From: Streptomyces hawaiiensis
GTDB lineage: Bacteria; Actinomycetota; Actinomycetes; Streptomycetales; Streptomycetaceae
DNA: 64,000 bases
NCBI RefSeq assembly: GCF_004803895.1
Contig: NZ_CP021978.1
Span: 8,494,001-8,558,000, forward strand
Direction of reading: 5' to 3'
Positions 53,271 to 63,472 of the stretch are shown here, in pieces (the first letter of the stretch is position 1; each line of letters starts with the position of its first letter). The notes under the pieces are model-generated. The model did no database searches. It worked only from the letters and a program-made list of their open reading frames with translations, and was not told the origin of the DNA. The position numbers and the translations under genes are program-made.

Positions 53271-54155
53271 TCAGCGGCGCGGTGCGTCGGCGGTCCGGGC
53301 CTCCAGGGCGCGCAGGACGGCCACCATGTCCTCGCCGCCATGGCCCCGTTGGACGGTGTCGTCGTAGAGGGCGTGGCACACGTCGAGGAGCGGGGACGCC
53401 AGGTCGGCCTTGCGGGCGGCCTCGGCGATCAGGCGGTTGTTCTTCAGGACGTCCGCGGCGGCCGCCTGGACCGAGAAGTCGCGCTCCAGGAGCTTGGGAG
53501 CCTTGATCCGGGAGACGGCACTGGCCATCGGACCGGCGTCCAGGACGTCCCGGAGGAGATGCTGGTCAAGGCCGTGCCCCTCGGCGAAGTGGAACGCCTC
53601 GGCAAGGCCCGTGACCACGGTGATCAGGAACAGGTTCACCGAGAACTTCAGCAGCAGCGCACCCGGGACGGCCCCGCACACGAACGTCTCCCGGCACACC
53701 GGAGCCAGCAGGGGCCGTACGGCCGCCACGGCGTCGTCGTCACCCGCCAGCATCCCCACCAGTTCGCCTCGCTCGGCGGGGACGCGGCTGCCGGAGACCG
53801 GAGCCTCGACGTAACGCCCGCCCGCCGCCCGGATGTGCTCCTGGAGGCTGCGGGAGTACTCGGCCGAGGTCGTGCCCATATGGACGACGGTGTGGCCGGT
53901 GACGCGCCGGGCGAAGTCCGGGGTGCCGCGTCCCAGCGCCGCGTCCACGGCCGTCTCGTCGGCCAGCATGAGGAACACGGTGGCCGCCCGGCCGAAGACC
54001 TCGGCGAGGCTCGCCACGACCTCGGCGCCGGCGGCGTGCAGCGGTTCGCATCGCTCCGGGGTGCGGTTCCAGACCACGAGTCGTGTCCCGGTGCGAGCGA
54101 GGTTCAGTGCCATGGGCTGCCCCATGACTCCCAGACCGATGAAACCGACGTCCAT
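53271..54155 (-). CDS. 3-hydroxyisobutyrate dehydrogenase-family oxidoreductase, 294 aa
   Basis: NAD(P)-dependent beta-hydroxyacid dehydrogenase or imine-reductase-type enzyme. N-terminal Rossmann motif GFIGLGVMGQPMA, then the substrate-binding VEAPVSGSRVPAERGELVGM and the Lys-bearing helix LLKFSVNLFLITVVTGLAEA. ATG at 54155 with GGAGG upstream. It is divergent from a TetR gene with two operators between; the most likely target of that regulator. Substrate unknown. Confidence 0.92.
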   Translation of the reverse strand: MDVGFIGLGVMGQPMALNLARTGTRLVVWNRTPERCEPLHAAGAEVVASLAEVFGRAATVFLMLADETAVDAALGRGTPDFARRVTGHTVVHMGTTSAEYSRSLQEHIRAAGGRYVEAPVSGSRVPAERGELVGMLAGDDDAVAAVRPLLAPVCRETFVCGAVPGALLLKFSVNLFLITVVTGLAEAFHFAEGHGLDQHLLRDVLDAGPMASAVSRIKAPKLLERDFSVQAAAADVLKNNRLIAEAARKADLASPLLDVCHALYDDTVQRGHGGEDMVAVLRALEARTADAPRR

Positions 54156-54210
54156 GACGCACCGCCTCCTCCGGCTCGTGCGAAGGCCGAGCCGCCACCG
54201 CCACCCTCGA

Positions 54211-54255
54211 CTATGACAGCGGTCATAGTAGTCGTGGTTATGACGGCGGTCATAG
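54211..54255. promoter_or_regulatory. Two TetR operators between the dehydrogenase and tetR genes
   Basis: CTATGACAGCGGTCATAG (54211-54228) and TTATGACGGCGGTCATAG (54238-54255), both TATGAC-N4-GTCATA palindromes, centres 27 bases apart. They lie in the AT-enriched divergent gap and should bind the TetR protein starting at 54314. Confidence 0.9.
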
Positions 54256-54313
54256 AGTGGAGTCCGAGAAGGATGCGCGAGTAGGTTCGCGAGCGAGTTG
54301 ATGGAGGTCGACG

Positions 54314-54907
54314 ATGGCGAAGGCCGCACGGGGACCGCGCGAGCGGATGGTCTTCAGCGCAGCCCAGCTCATCCGACGCGACGGAGTCGCCTCCACCGGC
54401 ATGCGTGAGGTCGCCGTCGACGCGGCGGCGCCACGCGGTTCGCTCCAGCACTACTTCCCCGGCGGCAAGACGCAGTTGGTCGACGAGGCAGTGGGCTGGG
54501 CGGGGGGATACGCGGCAGGCCGGGTCGCCCGATTCCTGGCCGCGCTGCCCGAGCCGACGCCGAGCGGGCTGTTCGCCGCGATGGTGCGTCAGTGGACCGA
54601 CGAGTACGAGGCCGACGGCTTCGCGGGCGGCTGCCCGGTGGCGGCCGCCATGGTGGACTGCGCGGAGTCGGTCCCCTCCACGAGGGAAGCCGCATCCGCG
54701 GCATTCGCCACCTGGACCGGAGCGGTCGCCCAAGCACTCACAGAGATGGGTGTGGCCACGGAGCGGGCAGGCGCACTCGCCACGCTCATGATCAGCAGCC
54801 TGGAGGGCGCGATCCTTCTCGCCCGGGCCGAGCGGGACGTCCGGGCCCTGACGACCGTGGCCCGGGAACTGGGACCTGTCCTCGACGCGGCCGTGAGCAA
54901 GAAGTAG
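54314..54907 (+). CDS. TetR-family regulator (LmrA/YxaF-like), 197 aa
   Basis: DNA-binding domain RMVFSAAQLIRRDGVASTGM, then REVAVDAAAPRGSLQHYFPGGKTQLVDEAV; the phrase RGSLQHYFPGGK and the C-terminal GGCPVAAAMVDCAES are characteristic of the LmrA/YxaF group of repressors that sense small hydrophobic molecules. ATG at 54314, GGAGG-like site upstream (GGAGGTCGACG). Divergent target: the hydroxyacid dehydrogenase. Confidence 0.93.
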   Translation: MAKAARGPRERMVFSAAQLIRRDGVASTGMREVAVDAAAPRGSLQHYFPGGKTQLVDEAVGWAGGYAAGRVARFLAALPEPTPSGLFAAMVRQWTDEYEADGFAGGCPVAAAMVDCAESVPSTREAASAAFATWTGAVAQALTEMGVATERAGALATLMISSLEGAILLARAERDVRALTTVARELGPVLDAAVSKK

Positions 54908-54969
54908 GGCTGATCGGCCGGGCAGCCCGCCCGGCCGCGATCGCCGGCCCGCACGAGGCCGCGCGGGTG

Positions 54970-55503
54970 CTATTCCTGGTACTGCGTGAGGTCGATGCCG
55001 TACACCGCGAGGTCGTAGCCGTGGGCCGGGTGCTGTGCGGTGCCTTCCGTCTGCATGCCGAGTTTGTCGAGTACGTTCACGGAGGCTCCGTCGTTCGTGC
55101 GGCATACGGCGACCACCCGGTCGAGGCCGCGGTCCTGCACGGCGAACTCCAGGGTGGCGTGCGCTGCCTCCGAGGCGTATCCCTGCCCCCAGAACACCCG
55201 CCCGAGCCGCCAGCTGATCGCCACCTGGCCGGCGATCTCGGCCGGAGCGTCGGCCACGGACAGGCCTACGGCGCCCACCAGCTCACCGGAGCCCAGGAGC
55301 TCGACGGCGAACATGCCGAACCCTTCCTCGTCCCACTCCTCCTCCCACGTCTCGATGTCCTGGGCGGTCTCTTCCAGGGAGCGCGGCGTGCCGTCGCCGA
55401 TGCGTTCCATCACCACCGGATCGGCATGGATCTCGGACAGGGGGACGGCGTCGTCGTCGAGCCATCGGCGCAGGACAAGGCGGGGTGTGCGGATCTCGGT
55501 CAT
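54970..55503 (-). CDS. GNAT-family N-acetyltransferase, 177 aa
   Basis: Acetyl-CoA-dependent acetyltransferase of the RimJ/RimL-like subgroup. The opening TEIRTPRLVLRRWLDDDAVP, the acetyl-CoA loop region WGQGYASEAAHATLEFAVQD, and SVNVLDKLGMQTEG near the end are typical. Substrate unknown. Start ATG at 55503; the frame extends upstream without a better start. Confidence 0.9.
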   Translation of the reverse strand: MTEIRTPRLVLRRWLDDDAVPLSEIHADPVVMERIGDGTPRSLEETAQDIETWEEEWDEEGFGMFAVELLGSGELVGAVGLSVADAPAEIAGQVAISWRLGRVFWGQGYASEAAHATLEFAVQDRGLDRVVAVCRTNDGASVNVLDKLGMQTEGTAQHPAHGYDLAVYGIDLTQYQE

Positions 55504-55608
55504 GATCCCATCTTTGCCGAGGCGGCGGTGGGAGCGCGAACCGCGGTTCACGAACCGGGTTGCTGCGTGTGCCGACCAGGTCCCGGTACACGGTCGCTCC
55601 GTCCAGGC

Positions 55609-56350
55609 TCACGGGCGGCCCAGGACCGGTTCCGTCTCGCCTGGCGGTGCGATCATGCCCACCACCGCCAGGAGCAGCACCGCAGCCGCGATGACGAGCA
55701 GCGCTCGCCCCGTGCCCAGCGGTACCAGCAGCAGCGTGCCCAGCACACCGCCGCCGAAGATCCCGCCCACGGTGGCCGTCCACCTGGTCCGGGCCAGCCG
55801 CTGCTTCGCCGTCATCCCGCGCAGCGCTGCCCGGGAGCCTTTCAGCACGTCGTTGATGAGCTCGGCGATGGCCGTCTGACTCAGCAGCGTCGGCATGCCC
55901 GGTACATGAACGCGCAGGGCGGGGAGGCACGCACTCCCATGGCCAGCGCGACGAGTGCGACGACCCCGCGGTCGTCCTGGGCGGGGACGGCCCGGTGCCG
56001 TGTTTGACCAGGGCCAGCACACCGGCGCACACCAGCAGTACGGCCTCGCAGACGAGCCCGATCGGGAACCACGGCCGTCCGCGCTCCCCGAGCCACTTCA
56101 GGACGACGCCCGCGACGGCCGCTCCGGCCATGAACGCGGCGATCGCGGTGGCGGGCCGCGCCACCGGAACATCGCCCTCCCCTGCGAGCGCGAACGACAA
56201 GAAGAGCACATTGCCGGTCGCCAGCGCGCAGAACACCTTCCCCATGGTCAGAAAACTCACGGCGTCGACGGCACCCGCCGGCACGGTCAGCGCGGTCATG
56301 ACGGCCACCCGCCGGGCATCGGTCGCGAGGACCGGGGACGCATCGGACAT
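55609..56350 (-). pseudogene. YoaK/DUF1275 membrane protein, two frameshifts
   Basis: Pieces of one DUF1275 protein lie in three frames. Piece 1: MSDASPVLATDARRVAVMTA to VLALVKHGTG, with membrane helices AVSFLTMGKVFCALATGNVL and IAAFMAGAAVAGVVLKW. Piece 2: VPAQDDRGVVALVALAMGVRA. Piece 3: ALRVHVPGMPTLLSQTAIAE to the end. One extra G at the 55991-55993 run and one at the 55921-55924 run (plus strand) restore a continuous protein of about 245 residues. Either a double-frameshift pseudogene or two homopolymer errors. Function of the family unknown. Confidence 0.75.
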
Positions 56351-56763
56351 GCGGCCAGTGTGAGCAGCACCAGACGGCCCGCCACCGGACCGCGGCGCGG
56401 GACACGCGGCCACCGGATACGGGCGGGCTACTACGGCCGACGCCGGGGCGGGTGCTCAGCCGCGCGGGCCGGCCGACGGCCTCGACGTCGACGGGGCTGT
56501 GCCTGCCGCTGGAGTTCGCCGCACGCGGGCACGGTGCCGGACGCCGCGCCGGCCGGATCGGAACGGGAGAGATCACTCCTCGCGGGCCTTGACCTCCTCG
56601 GTCGGAGCCGGGACGTGTGGAAGGGTGGAAGGGTAAGGACCGACTCAGCGAACCGGGCACGGCGTGGATCTTCGTGCTGGTCGGCCGGGCCGTGAGGTGC
56701 GACTGCACGCGGCGCTCTCCCGGCGGGTCCCGGTGAGGTCGACAGGCCTAAGGGGCGAATGTG

Positions 56764-58869
56764 ATGAGCCGAGCGAATCAGCCTCCGGAGCAGGCGGGTG
56801 ATCCGGAGGAGGCGGCCTCCGGCCCGAGCGGGCTGATGGACCTGTTGGGCGTCGCCGCGGTGCTGGTGGAGGCCGACGGCCGGATCGACATGTGGAGCCC
56901 CCAGGCCGAGGAACTGTTCGGCTACACCGGTGACGAAGCGGTCGGGCAGTACGCGGCCACCCTGCTTCTGCATCCCGAACACCGGGAGGCGGGGATGGCA
57001 CTGTTCGCCGAGGTGATGGAGACCGGCCGAGGCTGGGCCGGATCGTTCCCCGTCCGGCTCAAGGACGGAAGCACCCGGACGGTTGAGTTCCGCAACGTGC
57101 GGCTGACGGACAACATCGGCGACCACTACGCGCTGGGGCTGGCCACCGACAGGGCCACGGTGCGGCAGGTGGAGCGCAACGTGGCCCTGTCCAGCCAACT
57201 GGTCACCCAGGCGCCGATCGGCCTGTCCGTCCTGGACACCGAGTTGCGGTACGTGGCCGTCAACGGGGCCCTCGCCTCGATGCACGGCGTTCCCGAAGCC
57301 GACCACGTGGGCCGCCACTTCCGGGAGATCCTGCCCGGCGTGCCCTTCACGACCGCGGAGAACCAGATGCGGGAGGTCCTGCGGACCGGCCTGCCCATGG
57401 TGGACGAGCAGGTCGTGGGCCGTACCCGCGCCGACCCGGACCACGACCACGCCTGGGCCGTGTCCCTCTACCGGCTGGAGGACCACAGCGGGCACGTGCT
57501 GGGGATCGCCAACGTGGTGGTGGACGTCACCGACCGGTACGAAGCGGCCAGGCAGGCCGACCGGGCCCAGCAGCGCCTGCGCCTGATGGCCGACGGCTCG
57601 TCCCGCATCGGGACCACCCTGGAGGTGGAGCGGACCGCCCAGGAGCTGGCGGACGTCCTGGTGCCCGACCTGGCCGACATGGCCGCGGTGGACATCCTGG
57701 ACTCCGTCCTGCGGACAGGCCGCCCGGACAGTGGTGAGGGTCCGGCCCTGTTCCGCGCCCTGGCGGTGAAGACCGCCTACCCCACCGGTGCCTCCGAGGC
57801 GATCATCGCGCCCGGCCACCTCACCACCTACCACGCCGACCATCCGGCAGCCCACTGCCTCCGCACCCGCAAGCCCCTGCTGATCACCCACCTCGACAGC
57901 GGCGAGCTCAGCCGTATCGCAGCCGACGCCGCCGCCGCCGGCCTGCTCGCCCAAGCCGGTGTCCACACCGACATGGCCGTCCCTCTCATCGCCCGCGGAC
58001 AGATCATCGGCGTGATGGGCCTGGCCCGCGCCCGCAACCCACAGCCCTTCGACGAGGACGATCTCACCCTCGCCTGCGAACTGGCCTCGTCCGCCGCGCT
58101 GAGCATCGACAACGCCGTCCTGCACCAGCACATTCGCAGCGCCGCCGAAACCCTGCAGCGCAGCCTGCTGCCCCAGCCCTCGCCCCGCCGGCCCGGCCTG
58201 GAGATCGCCGCCCGGTACCGGCCCGCGCAGGCCTTCAGCGAGGTCGGCGGCGACTGGTACGACGTCATCCCCCTCAGCGGCGACCGAACCGCCCTGGCGG
58301 TGGGCGACGTCATGGGCAGCGGCATCCCGGCTGCCACCACCATGGGCCGGCTGCGCACCGCCACCTCCACCCTCGCCGACCTCGACCTCGCCCCGAGCCG
58401 GATCCTCACCCACCTCGACAAGATCACACAGGGGCTGGACCCCTACATCGCCACCTGCGTGTACGCGGTCTACGACCCGCACCACTCCCAACTGCACGTC
58501 GCCTGCGCCGGCCACCTGCCCCCGGTCCTGGTACGGGCCGGCAGGCCTCCCGAACTGCTCGACCTGCCCACCGGCACCCCGCTGGGAGTCGGCAGCGGCC
58601 CCTTCGAAACCTCCGCCCTCGCCATGAACCCCGGCGATCAGCTCGTCCTGTACACCGACGGCCTGGTGGAGACCCGCGACGACCCCATCGACAAACGCCT
58701 GGACGCTCTCCTGCACCTGCTCTCCCCGCCGTGCCGCTCCGCGGAGGAGACCTGCGACCGCCTGCTCCGGCAACTCCGCAGTCCCGCCGACCACGACGAC
58801 GTAGCGCTGCTCATCGCGCATGCGCGGCCTGTGGGCACCGCACAAGGGCCAGAACGCCTCCACAGCTGA
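56764..58869 (+). CDS. PAS-PAS-GAF sensor with SpoIIE phosphatase, 701 aa
   Basis: Soluble sensory protein phosphatase of the RsbU type, expected to act on an anti-anti-sigma factor. PAS domain 1 (about 25-135: GVAAVLVEADGRIDMWSPQA), PAS 2 (150-265: APIGLSVLDTELRYVAVNGA), GAF (280-460), then SpoIIE/PP2C (470-700) with metal motifs VGGDWYDVIP (about 494-503), AVGDVMGSG and the late DHDDVALLIA. All key Asp are present. No membrane segment. No ATPase (anti-sigma kinase) domain, unlike its neighbour. ATG at 56764 follows AAGGGG. The ligand of the PAS/GAF domains is unknown. Confidence 0.93.
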   Translation: MSRANQPPEQAGDPEEAASGPSGLMDLLGVAAVLVEADGRIDMWSPQAEELFGYTGDEAVGQYAATLLLHPEHREAGMALFAEVMETGRGWAGSFPVRLKDGSTRTVEFRNVRLTDNIGDHYALGLATDRATVRQVERNVALSSQLVTQAPIGLSVLDTELRYVAVNGALASMHGVPEADHVGRHFREILPGVPFTTAENQMREVLRTGLPMVDEQVVGRTRADPDHDHAWAVSLYRLEDHSGHVLGIANVVVDVTDRYEAARQADRAQQRLRLMADGSSRIGTTLEVERTAQELADVLVPDLADMAAVDILDSVLRTGRPDSGEGPALFRALAVKTAYPTGASEAIIAPGHLTTYHADHPAAHCLRTRKPLLITHLDSGELSRIAADAAAAGLLAQAGVHTDMAVPLIARGQIIGVMGLARARNPQPFDEDDLTLACELASSAALSIDNAVLHQHIRSAAETLQRSLLPQPSPRRPGLEIAARYRPAQAFSEVGGDWYDVIPLSGDRTALAVGDVMGSGIPAATTMGRLRTATSTLADLDLAPSRILTHLDKITQGLDPYIATCVYAVYDPHHSQLHVACAGHLPPVLVRAGRPPELLDLPTGTPLGVGSGPFETSALAMNPGDQLVLYTDGLVETRDDPIDKRLDALLHLLSPPCRSAEETCDRLLRQLRSPADHDDVALLIAHARPVGTAQGPERLHS

Positions 58870-59063
58870 CCTTCTTCGTGCGGCAGCGGCAACCAGCGGG
58901 GCAGGCGTTTCCTTCCTGTCCGCACGCACCGCGAGATTCGCTGGTGTGTGCGAAGCCGCCCCCGGTGTTATTCAATGAGGTGTGCGGTCAGGGAGCTCGG
59001 GGCCTCACCGCACGGGTCCGCACACGGCCCCGGTGCCGCGCCGGGGATTGCTGAGAGAGCCGC

Positions 59064-61213
59064 ATGGACTCCACACCCTCGCCCTCGTCCTCCTCGGCGT
59101 TCGACCTGGTCAGCCGCGCCCTTGGGCGCTACATCCCGCAAGGGGAAGCGGCAGCGGTCGACGCGCAGGGTGACCGTGCCTCGCGCCAGCAGGTCCCCGA
59201 CAAGCCGGGGGCAGGCCGTCAGGAGCAGATCCTCGGCGCGGTCAACCTGGACCGGGATCTGGTCATCACCCGCTGCAATCTGGGAGCCCCCGTGTTCGCG
59301 GGTCTGGACGCCGGGGCCGGGAGGCCGTTCGTCGATTTCCTGCCCCCGGGGACGTACCGACGGTCACGCGGCGGTTGCGGCAGGTCATGGAGAGCGGTGA
59401 GGCGCATGTGGCCCGCATCCAGCGCCTGCGGCGTGGCGACGGGTCGGAGCTGGTGGTCTCGATGAGCATCCTGCCCTCCGCGGCGCCGGAGGGGGGCCTG
59501 ACGGTCTCGGTGATCGCCATGGCCAGAAGGCTGCACCTCTACGCCGCCGAGACCGCGATCGGCACCTCGCTGGACATCGGCGAGACCGCGCAGTCGCTGG
59601 CAGAGTCCCTGCTGGCCTGGGGAGACGTGGCCGCCGTAGACCTCGACTTCGCCGTGTGGACGGGTGAGGGGGTCTCCGCAGGGGCGCAGGGGCGCATCCG
59701 GCTACGGCGGGCGGCCCTGGTGCCGGACCGGGTGTGGCCCGAGGGCTACACGACTCCGGGCGACGATCTTCCCGGTGACGCGAGTCGCCTGCTGGCCCAG
59801 GCGGTGCTGCGGCACGATGCTCCGCAGACCATCGTCATACCCGGCGGGGAGGCGGTCGAGCGGGTCTTCGGCAGTCCACGAGTGGCGCGTGCCCTGGTGC
59901 CGGGTGACCGGTCGGCAGGTGTGGCGTGCATACCACTGATCCTGGACAGTGCGCCGCCGGTCGTCCTGGGCGTGGCGGAGGTCTGGCGGCGGGCGGACTG
60001 CCCCTTCCGCGACAGCGAGCTGTTCGACTTGCAGGAACTGGTCGCCAGAACCGCCCACCACGTCGACCTGGCCCGTCAGCACCAGCGCGAGCACACGCAG
60101 GTGCTGGCGTTGCAGCGCCGGCTCCTGCCCCGGGCCGGCGGCGACACCATCGAGATCGCCAACGTCTGCCGACCCGCCACCCCCGACAGTGCGGGCGTCG
60201 GCGGCGACTGGGTGAACAGTTTCCCGCTGCCCGACGGCCGTACCGCGCTGGTGGTCGGTGACGTCGTCGGGCACGGTCTGGGAGCGGCGGCGACCATGGG
60301 CCAGCTGAGTATGGAGGCCCGCGCGCTGCTGTCCGCGGGGCTCGCACCCGACCAGGTACTGGAGCACCTGGACGAGACCGTGACGCTGCTGGACGACGCG
60401 GAGTCCGGGCTGGCGGCCGGCTACAGCGCTCTCGGGTCGACCTGCTGCATCGCCCTCTACGACCCGGTCAGCCACCACGTGACGCTGTCCAGCGCCGGCC
60501 ACCTCCCCCCGATCCTGGTCTCCCCGGACGGGCACGCGGGCCCGCTCGCGATCCGCCCTCACCCCGGCCTGGGTGCCGAGTTCGCGCTGCGAGAGCCGTT
60601 CGACGTGTACACCTTCGCCGTGCCCCCGGGCTCCGTGCTCGCCCTCTACACCGACGGCCTGGTGGAGGACCCCGCCCTGTCGATCGACGAGGGCATGGAC
60701 AGGCTGGCGGACGCAGTGGCGACGGTGCATCCCTGGGACACTCTGCAGCAGGCCGTACGGCACATCGTCTCCGCACTGGCGCCCAGGACTCAGCGTGACG
60801 ATGTGACCCTGCTGCTCGCGCGGATGATCGGCTACCGCAAGGGGGACACGGCGACCTGGCGGCTGCCCGCCCGCGACGACGCCCCGGCCCGTGCCCGAGC
60901 GCGGGTCGCCGCGCTGCTCGCGCAATGGCGTACCAGGGACGACACCCGGAACAACGCGCTGGTGCTGGTCAGCGAGCTGGTCACGAACGCGGTGCGCTAC
61001 GCCACCGGTCCCATCACGGTGCGGCTGATCAGGGCAGGTGACGGCCTGCTGTGCGAGGTGGGCGACACCGGCAACGGCCGGCCACGGCTGAGGCGTGCCG
61101 GCCTGCTCGACGACGGCGGCCGTGGCCTGAGCATCGTGCACCGGCTCACCATCCGGTGGGGGGTGCGGTGGACGGACACCGGGAAGGTCGTCTGGGCGGA
61201 AGTGGCGAGATGA
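59064..61213 (+). pseudogene. PAS-GAF-SpoIIE-HATPase regulator with one frameshift (about 716 aa if restored)
   Basis: Second sensor phosphatase, 195 bases after the first. Domains: N-terminal PAS-like (to 59345), GAF (about 150-330 after joining), SpoIIE phosphatase (GVGGDWVNSFPL; VVGDVVGHGLG; RDDVTLLLARM), and a C-terminal HATPase anti-sigma kinase domain (LVLVSELVTNAVRYA; GLSIVHRLT). So phosphatase and kinase modules are on one chain. The frame changes at a G4 run (59348-59351): FVDFLPPG is followed in the other frame by DVPTVTRRLRQVMESGEAH; one extra G joins them. The usual GGDWYD reads GGDWVN. Either a young pseudogene or a sequence error. Confidence 0.85.
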
Positions 61214-61315
61214 CGCGGCGCGCGCCGGGGCCGCGGCCGGGCCAGGGGAGCGCCGCGGAGGTCGCGGGGTGCGCGACAGCCGCCGCCGACGGTGCGGACG
61301 GCGCCCTTCGGCGCA

Positions 61316-62503
61316 CTACAGCCACTGCCCTTCCAAGGCGGTGGCCGTGAGACCCGGTGCCGCCGCGTACAGGACGGCGCGATCGCCGGGCTTCTGCTGC
61401 CCGGCGTCGTGCGCCCGCCGCAGGATGTCGAACACGGCGGCACCTCCGCGGTTGCCGCTGGTGTAGCTGTCCCGGCTGTGGTCCAGCAGCCCCGACGGCC
61501 AGGCGTCGGGCATCGTCTGCTCCATGTACTCCAGCACCTTGGTCCCCCCGGGGTGCGCGAGCAGCACATCAGGGTGCCAGGAGTCGGGGTCGTCCTGGTA
61601 GCGGGAGCGCAGCCACTCCCACATCGCGGTGACCGTCTCCTGCACGGCGCGCGGCCCGCGCCGGTCCATCACGAAGTGCGTGCCGTCCGCCCGCGTCTCC
61701 AGACGGTGCAGGTCCTGAGTGCCGGGCAGGGTGTGATGCCAGGCGGAGTCCAGCCGCAGCAACGACTCGGGCCTCGGGCGGCCCGTGACCACCGCGGCGA
61801 CGGCGGTGTCGGCGAACAGCAACCGGACGATCAGGGACTCGAGGGTGTCGTCCGCGGGCTGGTACGTCGTGCTCAGTGCCTCCGAGATCACGACCAGGAC
61901 CACCCGGTCGGGGTCGGCGGCCACGAGATCGGCTGCCAGCGCCAGGGAGCGGGTCCCCGCGATACAGGCCCACTGCGTGGCCGGCAGCAGCATCACGTCG
62001 CTGCGGAGCGGCAGCCGGTTGGCCAGGGCCATGTCCAGACCCGGCAGCGCCGGAGTGGTGGAGTGACTGGTGATCAGACAGTCGACGTCCGCGGCGTCCA
62101 GCCCGGCTGTCTGCAGGGCCCCGCGCGCCGCGCGCTCCCCGTAGGACTGCACGGCCTCCCAGGCCGGCGCGGTGCGCTCCTGGACCGTCTGCGGCGCGGG
62201 TATGGTCTCGAGGGCGGCGATCACGCGGTCCACGTCCTGCTGGGTGAACCCGCCCCGCGTCAGGGCCTCTTGGGCCGGCGCGATGCCGACAGCCCGCAGG
62301 CCGCTGCCCTCGCCGGGTGCGACGGCGGTCTCCAGTGGCAGCATCCAGCCGCGGGTCTCGATGCCCGTACTGGCCGCGATGCCGTCGATCCGCGGCGCCC
62401 ACGTCGCGTGTGGGTGCCGATCGCCCACCTCCGCCACGATCTCGCTGGTCTTCACGGCATGCTCGCCGTGTATCACGGCAGGAGGGCAGAGGTAAGCGGC
62501 CAT
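61316..62503 (-). CDS. Type III polyketide synthase (chalcone synthase-like), 395 aa
   Basis: Homodimeric ketosynthase that extends CoA-bound starters with malonyl-CoA. The triad is in place: Cys180 (ATQWACIAGTRSLALAADLV), His317 (LLAHPGGTKVLEYMEQ) and Asn351 (YTSGNRGGAAVFDIL). The N-terminus (MAAYLCPPAVIHGEHAV) and length fit bacterial type III PKSs. It is not obviously RppA or a germicidin synthase by the residues seen, so product is open. It stands alone: no oxygenase, methyltransferase or transporter flanks it. ATG at 62503 with AAAGG upstream. Confidence 0.9.
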   Translation of the reverse strand: MAAYLCPPAVIHGEHAVKTSEIVAEVGDRHPHATWAPRIDGIAASTGIETRGWMLPLETAVAPGEGSGLRAVGIAPAQEALTRGGFTQQDVDRVIAALETIPAPQTVQERTAPAWEAVQSYGERAARGALQTAGLDAADVDCLITSHSTTPALPGLDMALANRLPLRSDVMLLPATQWACIAGTRSLALAADLVAADPDRVVLVVISEALSTTYQPADDTLESLIVRLLFADTAVAAVVTGRPRPESLLRLDSAWHHTLPGTQDLHRLETRADGTHFVMDRRGPRAVQETVTAMWEWLRSRYQDDPDSWHPDVLLAHPGGTKVLEYMEQTMPDAWPSGLLDHSRDSYTSGNRGGAAVFDILRRAHDAGQQKPGDRAVLYAAAPGLTATALEGQWL

Positions 62504-63136
62504 AGTGGGGCACCTTTCGGGGGAGAACAGGGAGAATGTGATCCGGCGTCCGTTTCGAGCATGGATGCCAAATGGACATTTCCGCTGTGATGCAGACAAC
62601 TTAGGCGCACCCCGGTTGCTGTGACACGGCTCACGTTCGAACAGGTTTAGCTTGCAGCGGAAGTGGCCGACAAGAGGGGGCTGTTCGACCAGGCGGTAGC
62701 GCGGCATCCGCGCCTTGTCCTTGACTGTGGCGGCCAGAACCTCGTCGGCATGATTCAGGTGGCTGAGGCCATCTGGACGATGCCGGTCCTTCTTCGCGCT
62801 CATCAGGCAGCCGCCGGCCGACCGGAACGCCTGCTCGGCAAGCTGACGCGACCTCATGTCGCGCCACGCGGCCTCGTACCCGGTGACCAGCCATGCGTTC
62901 TCGGCGAAGCGGGCGGCGTCACCGCCGAGAGGCGGATGTGCGCAACCCTGGACGCCGAGGAGCGCAGAGCGGCCTGGTCCGGGGGTGCCTCGGCCGAGGC
63001 TGCCCTGCGACGGGCGCGAGAGGAGGGGGCGTTCCGGGTGGGGCCGACACGCATCCGAACGGGGGGTTCCCGCACTCCGACAACGTAGGAAGCCGTCCCA
63101 CGCAGGGCGGCAGGAGCGGGCCGCGCCGGACGCTCC
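62504..63136. other. Long non-genic stretch, possible remnant on the minus strand
   Basis: On the minus strand a frame around 62640-62930 reads somewhat protein-like (ENAWLVTGYEAAWRDMRSRQ, then DGLSHLNHADEVLAATVKDK) but has no start with ribosome site and runs on into the type III PKS frame. I cannot support a gene; it may be debris of an earlier one. Confidence 0.4.
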
Positions 63137-63364
63137 ATGGAGACGACGCGGGAGCACCTCCACCCGCAGTTCCGACACTGGGCACGGAGCTGTGTGAGCG
63201 ATGGCCTCTTCCCACTGCTCACTCCGCCGGACCGGCTGCTCGTCCACCTCGGGCGCGCGGACCGCTACCAGGACCTCATGACCGTGGCTCGGCACGCCGA
63301 GGAGGACGCGGCGCGCGGCCACATCGCCGACAAGGGCGGCGTCCACTGCCGGCAGGCCCCGTGA
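63137..63364 (+). CDS. Doubtful small protein, 75 aa
   Basis: ATG frame with a helical, plausible tail (PPDRLLVHLGRADRYQDLMT, then ARHAEEDAARGHIADKGG) but no ribosome site and no known family. It could be real or chance. Confidence 0.25.
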   Translation: METTREHLHPQFRHWARSCVSDGLFPLLTPPDRLLVHLGRADRYQDLMTVARHAEEDAARGHIADKGGVHCRQAP

Positions 63365-63472
63365 CCGGAATCGCCTGGGACATCTCCGCACCCGCGATGC
63401 TCGTCGTCCGAGGACTTTGCCAAGCCGCTCCCCGGCGGCTCGAAGAAACTCTGGTGCTGCGGGTGGCTCCGG

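Noticed and set aside
56431..58929. 832-codon minus-strand frame opposite the first SpoIIE sensor
   Set aside because: Gly/Val/Arg-rich antisense translation without motifs; the plus-strand gene has complete domains.
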